From NCBI GenBank assembly GCA_902805805.1, contig CADCUE010000279.1:1-7026 (forward strand): a DNA stretch of 7,026 bases. The letters are read 5' to 3'. Source of the DNA: an uncultured Frankineae bacterium (lineage in GTDB: Bacteria; Actinomycetota; Actinomycetes; Mycobacteriales; SCTD01). How positions within the stretch are numbered: the first letter of the stretch is position 1; each line of letters opens with the position of its first letter. Positions 1 through 4,962 of the stretch are shown here, piece after piece. The notes below the pieces were generated by a model. It was not told the DNA's origin. It saw only the letters and a program-made list of their open reading frames with translations, and ran no database searches. Both the position numbers and the translations under genes were made by a program.

Positions 1-441
1 ACCCGACGCATCCGGAGCCGCTGCCCCGGTGTCCAGGTCGCGGTCCTGACCTCCTCCTCGGACGGGGAGCGCGTGTGGGACGCGCTGGACGCCGGCGCCG
101 TCGGCTACCTGCTCAAGGACTCCGAGCCGGCGCAGCTGCGCGCGGCCGTCCGGGCGGTCAGCCGCGGCGAGTCCCCCCTCGACCCCCGTGCGGCCCGCTC
201 CATGCTCGAGGCGCGCCGGCCGGAGAAGGCGGTGTCCGGGCTGACCGAGCGCGAGCGCCAGGTGCTGTCCCTGATCGCGCAGGGCCGGGCCAACAAGCAG
301 ATCGCCCGGTCGCTCGGCATCTCCGAGCCCACCGTCAAGGCGCACGTGACCAGCATCTTCCACCGCATCGGCGTGACCGACCGGACCTCCGCCGCCCTGT
401 GGGCGCAGCGCAACCTGTCCCCGGACCGGTCGAGCCGCTGA
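1..441 (+). CDS. NarL/FixJ (LuxR-type) response regulator, 5' end outside the window
   Basis: DNA-binding response regulator of a two-component system; the reading frame is open from base 1 and its start lies upstream. The visible 146 residues hold the end of the receiver domain: a beta-4 strand VAVLTSSSD with the conserved Thr/Ser switch position, then DAGAVGYLLKD with the conserved lysine near residue 39. The phospho-acceptor aspartate is not in view. A LuxR/GerE helix-turn-helix follows at about residues 79-140: LTERERQVLSLIAQGRANKQIA, then SLGISEPTVKAHVTSIFHRIGV, a near-textbook NarL output domain. The frame ends at a TGA, 64 bases from the convergent PadR gene. The partner histidine kinase is not seen and is probably to the left. 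Family assignment is very secure; target genes cannot be inferred. Confidence 0.95.
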   Translation, partial: TRRIRSRCPGVQVAVLTSSSDGERVWDALDAGAVGYLLKDSEPAQLRAAVRAVSRGESPLDPRAARSMLEARRPEKAVSGLTERERQVLSLIAQGRANKQIARSLGISEPTVKAHVTSIFHRIGVTDRTSAALWAQRNLSPDRSSR

Positions 442-450
442 TCAGCCCCG

Positions 451-495
451 ACGAGCTCGTGCCCGCCTCGTCGTCCGCCTGCCCCCGCCCGGGGG
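451..495. terminator. Candidate terminator region between convergent genes
   Basis: The 64-base gap between the response regulator and the convergent PadR gene holds a perfect 10-bp palindrome ACGAGCTCGT (451-460) and a GC hairpin CCCCC-GCCC-GGGGG (482-495, five G:C pairs, 4-base loop). There is no T-tract on either strand, so this is at best a weak, bidirectional or Rho-assisted stop. Its position between two 3' ends is the main support. Confidence 0.3.
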
Positions 496-505
496 AGCAC
501 GCCGC

Positions 506-1150
506 CTACGACGGTGGCCGTGCAGGCCCCACGGGGACCCGGGCGGCGATCTCTTGCAGGACCTCCCAGGCCGGTGTGCGCAGCGCCGGGTCGTCGGGCC
601 ACTCCTCCACCACGTCGCAGGCCCACTGGGCCCACTGCTCGGTCATCTGGGCGAAGTCGGCGAGGTACTTGCCGACCAGGACCAGCTGCGGGGTGCGCTC
701 CGGGAACGGGCCGCTGCCGGTCAGGTAGCTGGTGGCGATCTGGGCGTCCCTGAGCGCCTGCTGCTGCGCCCACGCGGTGACAGCGGTGAGCGTCGCGAGC
801 AGGTCCTGCCGACTGCCGTGCTCGGCGAGGAACACCTTGACGAGGAACTCGCCCTCGAGCGCCGGGTCCTGCACCGGCTCGGCGAGCCACCGCGCCAGCT
901 CGCGCCGCCCGTCGTCGGTGATCGTGTAGCGGGCACGGGTCCGCCGGCCGACCTGCTCCTCGCTGCCGGCCGCGAGCGAGTGCTCCGCCAGCTTCTTCGG
1001 CTCCTCGTACAGCTTGCTCACCGCGCGCGGCCAGAAGCTGGACAGGCTCCGCTGCATCTGCTGCGTCAGCTCGTAGGTCGTCCACGGGCGGATGGCGAGC
1101 AGCCCGAGCAGGGCGTACGACGTCGTCGTGAGCTTCGACCCTCTCGCCAC
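506..1150 (-). CDS. PadR-family transcriptional regulator
   Basis: Predicted cytoplasmic winged-helix repressor of 214 residues. The N-terminal PadR domain (about residues 8-88) shows the typical pattern SYALLGLLAIRPWTTYELTQ, then FWPRAVSKLYEEPKKL for the recognition helix, and a wing with RRTRARYTITDDGRREL. The C-terminal part (about 97-180) is the helical dimerisation domain (Vir_act_alpha_C type), rich in Trp/Gln near AWAQQQAL and QMTEQWAQWA. The GTG start is chosen because it directly precedes the conserved ARGSKLTTTSYALL stretch and has GGGGAGG three bases upstream on the minus strand (1154-1160). The frame is open much further upstream, but that part is the antisense of the divergent gene. 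PadR proteins commonly repress themselves and a neighbouring gene on binding a small-molecule effector. Here the divergent ATPase/PAS gene is the obvious candidate target. The ligand is unknown. Confidence 0.93.
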   Translation of the reverse strand: MARGSKLTTTSYALLGLLAIRPWTTYELTQQMQRSLSSFWPRAVSKLYEEPKKLAEHSLAAGSEEQVGRRTRARYTITDDGRRELARWLAEPVQDPALEGEFLVKVFLAEHGSRQDLLATLTAVTAWAQQQALRDAQIATSYLTGSGPFPERTPQLVLVGKYLADFAQMTEQWAQWACDVVEEWPDDPALRTPAWEVLQEIAARVPVGPARPPS

Positions 1151-1316
1151 GATCCTCCCCAAAAGGCTAGCCGTGAGGTTGCTCCCTATGGGAGGGTACG
1201 GGCTCGGTCGGCGCCATGAGTGCTCGCGCTCGAACTGCAGGGTCCGCAAGCGCAGGAGATGTCGTGTCACCGTCACCGCCACCGTCACAGCGGCCGACGC
1301 CGTTGCCGACCCGACG
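1151..1316. promoter_or_regulatory. Divergent control region of padR-like and ATPase/PAS genes, with candidate operators
   Basis: The region between the PadR start and the conserved part of the divergent gene contains two inverted repeats close together: a perfect 8-bp palindrome GGCTAGCC (1165-1172) and CTCCC-TAT-GGGAG (1182-1194, 5-bp arms, 3-base spacer). Such dyads are plausible sites for the adjacent PadR dimer. On the minus strand TAGCCT (part of the first dyad) fits the loose TANNNT -10 pattern, but no convincing -35 is seen. Further right is AGGAG (1254-1258) and a hexamer-repeat tract (CACCGT, CACCGC, CACCGT; 1268-1285). If the ATPase/PAS gene starts at 1188 rather than 1317, most of this region is coding. 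The operator assignment is inference from position. Confidence 0.35.
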
Positions 1317-2705
1317 GTGATCGGGACGGCCGGCGCCTCTTCGGCACGAGCCCGCAGCAGCCTCAGCCTGCCCGGGGAGCCGGCCAGCGCATCGGTCGCG
1401 CGCCAGGTGGTGCGCGATGCGCTGGATCTCGCCGGTCGCAGCCACTGGAGCGACGCGGCGGAGCTGGCGTCCACGGAGATCGTCAGCAACGTCGTGCTGC
1501 ACGCCCACACCGACCTGCAGCTGACGGTCGAGGTCTTCGACCACGTCGTCCGGGTGGAGGTCCGCGACTTCAGCCCGGTGCTGCCGGTGCAGCGCGACTA
1601 CAGCGCGCACGCCACGACGGGCCGCGGCATGGCGCTGGTCGCCGCGGTCAGCTCCGAGCACGGCGTCAGCGACGTCGGACCCGACGGCAAGACGGTCTGG
1701 TTCACCGTCGGCGGTGACGCCGTCGAGCAGAGCGAGTCCGAGCTGCTCGCCGCCTGGGAGGACGCCGACTGGGACCTCGGCGAGCTCCTCGACCAGCCCC
1801 CGGGCGACGTCGGCGAGGACGTCGTGACGGTGCACCTGCTCGGCCTGCCGCCGATGCTGTGGCTGGCAGCGCGCGAGCACCACGACGCCCTGGTGCGCGA
1901 GCTGTCGCTGCACCTCGCGCAGCACGAGCAGGACGGCCCGTCGGTCGACGTGCCGGCGACCGACCTCGCCCGCTCGACCGTGTCGGCGGCCGTGGTGGAG
2001 GCCGTGGAGCGCTCGCAGCGGTCGGGCGCGGCGCGCCGGGCGGAGCCCACCGGTCCGGCCACCCCGCTGCCCGACGCGCCGGAGGCCGTGGACCTCGAGC
2101 TGGCCGTGCCGTCCGGTGCGGGAGCGGCGTTCCGGGCCATGCAGGCGACCCTCGACGCGGCGGAGGAGCTCGCCGAAGCCGGGCTCCTGCTCGTCCGGCC
2201 CGGCCAGCCGGAGATCGTCGCGGTCCGCGACTGGGTGTGCGAGCAGGTCGTCGCGCAGCTGGCAGGCGCTGCGCCGGCGCCGTGGGCAGGCGCGGACCAG
2301 GAGCAGTTCACCGTCGTCACGAAGGTCCGGGCGCACCCGCGCAGCGAGTGGGACGTCGCGCTGGTGCGGGACTCCTCCTGCGGGGTCGTCGCCGCGGACG
2401 AGGCCAACCGCATCGTCGCGGTGAGCGAGCCGCTCTGCGACGTGCTCGGCTGGGCGGTCGACGACCTCGTCGGGCGCCGGGTGGTGACCGTCATCCCCAA
2501 GCGCTACCGGGAGGCGCACGTCGCCGCCTTCACCCGGCACCTGACCACCGGTGAGGCGCACCTGCTCGACGTCCCGCTGGTCGTCCCGGTGCTGCGCGCC
2601 GACGGCACGGAGCTCATGTGCACGCTGCTCGTGCAGCAGGCGCCCACCGACGGGCGGGCGGTCTACCTCGCCTGGATCGAGCCGCTCGGCGACGCCCCTC
2701 CGTAG
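1188..2705 (+). CDS. RsbW-like ATP-binding protein with uncharacterised middle region and C-terminal PAS domain
   Basis: Predicted cytoplasmic signalling protein, about 505 residues from ATG 1188. An HATPase_c_2 domain (about 58-175) of the anti-sigma-kinase (RsbW/SpoIIAB) type shows an N-box TEIVSNVVLHAH with Glu and Asn in place, the ADP-binding Asp in EVRDFSP, and a G2 box TTGRGMAL. A middle region follows with a helical motif LPPMLWLAAREHHDALVREL (about 220-239), a low-complexity Ala/Pro linker, and a helical part DLELAVP to VRDWVCEQVVAQL (about 303-358). A C-terminal PAS domain (about 391-498) reads CGVVAADEANRIVAVSEPLC, then VLGWAVDDLVGRRVV. The likely role is sigma-factor control tuned by a PAS-sensed signal. 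The start is uncertain: ATG 1188 has GAGG nine bases upstream and the frame is GC-rich at third positions, but residues 1-55 are Arg/Cys-rich and unlike the family. GTG 1317 would begin just ahead of the conserved domain. Confidence 0.88.
   Translation: MGGYGLGRRHECSRSNCRVRKRRRCRVTVTATVTAADAVADPTVIGTAGASSARARSSLSLPGEPASASVARQVVRDALDLAGRSHWSDAAELASTEIVSNVVLHAHTDLQLTVEVFDHVVRVEVRDFSPVLPVQRDYSAHATTGRGMALVAAVSSEHGVSDVGPDGKTVWFTVGGDAVEQSESELLAAWEDADWDLGELLDQPPGDVGEDVVTVHLLGLPPMLWLAAREHHDALVRELSLHLAQHEQDGPSVDVPATDLARSTVSAAVVEAVERSQRSGAARRAEPTGPATPLPDAPEAVDLELAVPSGAGAAFRAMQATLDAAEELAEAGLLLVRPGQPEIVAVRDWVCEQVVAQLAGAAPAPWAGADQEQFTVVTKVRAHPRSEWDVALVRDSSCGVVAADEANRIVAVSEPLCDVLGWAVDDLVGRRVVTVIPKRYREAHVAAFTRHLTTGEAHLLDVPLVVPVLRADGTELMCTLLVQQAPTDGRAVYLAWIEPLGDAPP
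1264..1320 (+). CDS. Possible proline-rich leader peptide (speculative)
   Basis: A GTG at 1264 lies five bases after a good AGGAG (1254-1258) and opens an 18-codon frame rich in proline and serine (begins VSPSPPPS, ends LPTRR). Its TGA overlaps a GTG at 1317 (GTGA) that is in frame with the ATPase/PAS protein, the usual geometry for translational coupling. The frame can also be extended back to ATG 1216 (34 residues). Against it: third positions in this frame are often A or T, unlike the genes around, and the proline run may simply be the CACCGT hexamer repeat read in this frame. It competes with the reading in which the ATPase/PAS gene starts at 1188. Confidence 0.2.
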   Translation: MSPSPPPSQRPTPLPTRR

Positions 2706-2746
2706 CACCGGCCGGCGCGTGTCCTTGGTCACTCCGGCGCGGGGAT

Positions 2747-2764
2747 GTGGAGGAGGTCCTCCGC
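2747..2764 (+). promoter_or_regulatory. Hairpin enclosing the exporter Shine-Dalgarno sequence
   Basis: The bases just ahead of TTG 2765 can fold as GUGGAGG-AGGU-CCUCCGC: seven pairs (2747-2753 with 2758-2764, one of them G:U) closing a four-base loop. The Shine-Dalgarno core AGGAGG (2751-2756) is split between stem and loop, so ribosome access would be reduced when the hairpin forms. The stem ends directly at the start codon. The inverted repeat is seen directly; a regulatory role is inference, and it matters only if TTG 2765 is the true start. Confidence 0.4.
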
Positions 2765-4327
2765 TTGTGGGTACCGTCGGTCGTCAGACACCTCGCGCCG
2801 GAGCACCCGTTGTCACGCACCCGTACCGACCGCCTGACCTTCGCGGTGCTGTGCGCCGGCGTCTCGGCCTTCTCCCTCCTGCAGTCGATGGTCAACCCCG
2901 TCCTGCCGACCATCCAGGTCGCTCTGGACACCGACCAGCGGACCGTGACCTGGCTGCTCACGGCCTACCTGCTGTCCGCGTCGGTGTTCACGCCGATCGT
3001 CGGACGGATCGGCGACAAGGTCGGCAAGGAGCGGATGCTGGTCGTCGCGCTCGGTGCGCTGGCTCTCGGCTCGCTGATCGCCGCCCTCGCGCCGACCATC
3101 GGGGTGCTGATCTTCGCCCGGGTCGTCCAGGGCGCCGGCGGCGGCGTCCTGCCGCTGACCTTCGGCATCATCCGCGACGAGTTCCCGAGCGAGCGGGTGG
3201 CCGGAGCGATCGGGACCGCTGCGGCGCTGCTCGCCGTCGGCGGCGCGGTCGGCCTCGTGGTCGCCGGGCCGCTCGTCGAGGCGCTGAGCTACCACTGGCT
3301 GTTCTGGCTCCCGATGGTCCTCACCTCGGTCGCCGGCCTCGCCGCCTGGCTGTACGTGCCTGCCTCGCCCGTCCGCAACGAGAGCCGCATCGACGTGCGG
3401 GCCGCCGTGCTGATGTCGGCCTGGCTGATCTGCCTGCTGCTGCCGGTGAGCCAGGGCCGGGACTGGGGCTGGGCCTCACCGCTGTCCGTGGGCCTGCTGA
3501 GCGCGGCGGCACTGCTGTGCGCCCTGTGGGTGCGCACCGAGGTCCGCAGCGACGCGCCCCTCATCGACATGCGGATGATGCGCATCCCGGCGGTGTGGAC
3601 CACCAACCTGGTGTCGCTGCTGTTCGGCGTCGGGATGTACGCCGGCTACGCCTTCCTCCCGCAGTTCCTGCAGACGCCCGAGCGGGCGGGCTACGGCTTC
3701 GGGGCCTCCGTCACCGCCTCCGGGCTGCTGCTGCTGCCGCAGTCCCTGGCCACGTTCGCCGCCGGACTGGTGTCCGGCCGTCTCGCGGCGAGGTACGGCT
3801 CGAAGCGCCTGCTCGTGGTGGGCGCCGCCCTGTCCGCCGTCTCCCAGCTCGCCCTCGCGCTGGTGCACGCCTCCGTCGCGCAGGTGCTGGCCGCGACCGT
3901 GCTCGGCGGTGCGGCGTTCGGCCTGGCCTTCGCCGCCATGTCGAACCTCGTGGTCGAGGCCGTGCCGCGGTCGCAGACCGGCGTCGCCAGCGGCATGAAC
4001 GCCAACATCCGCACCGTCGGCGGGGCGATCGGCGGAGCGGTGCTGGGTTCCGTCGTCACTGCCGGAGCGCGGGCCGACGGCCTGCCGGTCGAGGCGGGGT
4101 ACACCGCCGGCTTCGCGGTCCTCGCCGGCTGCTCGGCGGTCGCTGCCCTCGTCGCCCTGCTCGTGCCGGTGCCGCGCCAGCCGGAGACCGCGCTCGAGGA
4201 CGGGCTGCTCGAGGACCGGCTGCTCGAGGACGGGCTGCTGGCGGACAGGGCCTTCGAGGACGGGGTCCGGCACCCCGAGCTCGCGCTGGTCGCCTCCGGT
4301 CCGCTCGTCAGCGACACCGCCCGCTGA
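2765..4327 (+). CDS. MFS transporter, DHA2 (EmrB/QacA-like) drug:proton exporter
   Basis: Inner-membrane proton-driven exporter, 520 residues. About 14 hydrophobic segments can be counted, from LTFAVLCAGVSAFSLLQ (about 24-40) to FAVLAGCSAVAALVALLVPV (about 450-469), which fits the DHA2 group and puts both ends in the cytoplasm. Motif A is present between segments 2 and 3 (GRIGDKVGKERML, 80-92). A motif C-like stretch AVGGAVGLVVAGPL (157-170) in segment 5 is typical of antiporters, and RVVQGAGGGVLP (119-130) is the family's segment 4 signature. TTG 2765 is chosen for AGGAGG eight bases upstream. TTG 2810, with GGAG six bases upstream and giving MSRTRTDRLTF, is a real alternative. The C-terminal tail (477-501) is a run of five acidic pentapeptides. 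A TetR gene follows after one base, implying ligand-induced expression. The substrate cannot be deduced. Confidence 0.92.
   Translation: MWVPSVVRHLAPEHPLSRTRTDRLTFAVLCAGVSAFSLLQSMVNPVLPTIQVALDTDQRTVTWLLTAYLLSASVFTPIVGRIGDKVGKERMLVVALGALALGSLIAALAPTIGVLIFARVVQGAGGGVLPLTFGIIRDEFPSERVAGAIGTAAALLAVGGAVGLVVAGPLVEALSYHWLFWLPMVLTSVAGLAAWLYVPASPVRNESRIDVRAAVLMSAWLICLLLPVSQGRDWGWASPLSVGLLSAAALLCALWVRTEVRSDAPLIDMRMMRIPAVWTTNLVSLLFGVGMYAGYAFLPQFLQTPERAGYGFGASVTASGLLLLPQSLATFAAGLVSGRLAARYGSKRLLVVGAALSAVSQLALALVHASVAQVLAATVLGGAAFGLAFAAMSNLVVEAVPRSQTGVASGMNANIRTVGGAIGGAVLGSVVTAGARADGLPVEAGYTAGFAVLAGCSAVAALVALLVPVPRQPETALEDGLLEDRLLEDGLLADRAFEDGVRHPELALVASGPLVSDTAR
4193..4267 (+). repeat. Five in-frame 15-bp tandem repeats in the exporter C-terminus
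   Basis: Five consecutive 15-bp units starting at 4193, 4208, 4223, 4238 and 4253 encode LEDGL, LEDRL, LEDGL, LADRA and FEDGV. Units 1 and 3 are identical (CTCGAGGACGGGCTG) and unit 2 differs from them by one base. Units 4 and 5 have diverged more. The repeat lies after the last membrane segment, in the predicted cytoplasmic tail, and each unit keeps the frame, so copy-number changes would lengthen or shorten the tail without breaking the gene. It looks like a recent minisatellite expansion rather than a classical pentapeptide-repeat helix. Confidence 0.85.
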
Positions 4328-4328
4328 C

Positions 4329-4874
4329 GTGACGGTCCGTCCGCTGCGGCGCGACGCCGCCGCCAATCGCGAGCGCGTGCTCGACGCCGCCGCCGAGGTC
4401 TTCCACGAGCACGGCGTGAGCGCCGGCCTGGAGGACGTCGCCCGCCGCGCCGGGGTGGGCGTCGCCACCGTCTACCGCCGCTTCCCGTCCCGCGAGGCGC
4501 TGCTCGAGGCCCTGCTGTCGGACCTGCTGCAGGTCTACCTCGACGAGGCCGACAGCGCGCGGGCGCGGCCCGACGGCACAGGCCTCGCGGCCTTCGTGCG
4601 CACCGTCGCCGAGGTGCAGGCCACCCCGCGCGGCTGCGCGCTGCGGCTGTGGAGCTCGCCGGCCGTGGAGGAGCTGCGGGGGCGGCTGCACGCGCAGATG
4701 GAGCTGCTCATCGCCGACGCGCAGCAGCACGGGACCTGCCGCGACGGCGTCACCGTCGGCGACCTCGTGGGGGTGCTCGTCGCGCTGCGCGGGATCCGCG
4801 AGACGCCGACGTCCACCGCAGGGCTGGACTGGCGCCGCCACCTCGAGCTGTGCCTGGCGGGCCTGCGGCCCTGA
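4329..4874 (+). CDS. TetR-family transcriptional regulator, likely repressor of the adjacent exporter
   Basis: Small TetR-type repressor of 181 residues. The N-terminal DNA-binding domain (about 9-56) is canonical: RDAAANRERVLDAAAEVFHEHG, then the helix-turn-helix LEDVARRAGVGVATVYRRFP ending in the family's YRRFPSREALLEALL stretch. The remaining roughly 115 residues form the helical ligand and dimerisation part, with RTVAEVQATPRGCALRLWSS and a final WRRHLELCLAGL helix. The GTG start lies one base after the exporter's TGA and has no recognisable Shine-Dalgarno site, so translation probably depends on coupling to the exporter. This arrangement, exporter first and regulator second, suggests an autoregulated efflux operon whose operator would lie ahead of the exporter. 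No clear TetR operator dyad was identified there. Effector unknown. Confidence 0.93.
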   Translation: MTVRPLRRDAAANRERVLDAAAEVFHEHGVSAGLEDVARRAGVGVATVYRRFPSREALLEALLSDLLQVYLDEADSARARPDGTGLAAFVRTVAEVQATPRGCALRLWSSPAVEELRGRLHAQMELLIADAQQHGTCRDGVTVGDLVGVLVALRGIRETPTSTAGLDWRRHLELCLAGLRP

Positions 4875-4907
4875 GCCCGGCGGGCGAGGCCACCGCCGGA
4901 GGGACCG

Positions 4908-4940
4908 GCAGCCGCACCCCCTGACCGACCGGGCGGCTGC
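4908..4940. terminator. Candidate bidirectional terminator hairpin between convergent genes
   Basis: The 88-base gap between the TetR gene and the convergent phosphatase gene contains a perfect 8-bp inverted repeat, GCAGCCGC (4908-4915) and GCGGCTGC (4933-4940), with a 17-base loop. A second small dyad, GCCCG-G-CGGGC, sits at 4875-4885 right after the TetR stop. No T-tract follows either. The position between two converging genes supports a termination role; the long loop argues for caution. Confidence 0.4.
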
Positions 4941-4962
4941 GCGGCGCAGGTGCCGGTCTCCG

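Noticed and set aside
105..1085. Minus-strand open frame of about 326 codons across the response regulator and PadR genes
   Set aside because: It is a shifted frame of the PadR gene and antisense to the LuxR domain; no family features.
1092..1187. Earlier ATG at 1092 for the ATPase/PAS gene
   Set aside because: It would overlap the 5' end of the well-supported PadR gene on the other strand, and the residues encoded there are the antisense of the PadR N-terminus.
1151..1510. Upstream extension of the PadR frame to 1510
   Set aside because: The extra residues are antisense to the ATPase domain of the divergent gene; PadR homology starts just after GTG 1150.
1167..2732. Minus-strand open frame of about 521 codons opposite the ATPase/PAS gene
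   Set aside because: Composition is His/Arg/Asp/Gly-rich low complexity with no recognisable motifs; the plus-strand protein has HATPase and PAS signatures.
2708..2741. Palindrome CCGGCCGG (2708-2715) and repeated CCGGCGCG (2712-2719, 2734-2741) ahead of the exporter
   Set aside because: Short GC-only patterns are common by chance in this composition, and no symmetric TetR-type operator could be built from them.
2551..4332. Plus-strand open frame of about 593 codons overlapping the exporter in another frame
   Set aside because: Arg/Gly/Ala-rich without membrane segments. The exporter frame shows 14 hydrophobic segments and MFS motifs over the same DNA.
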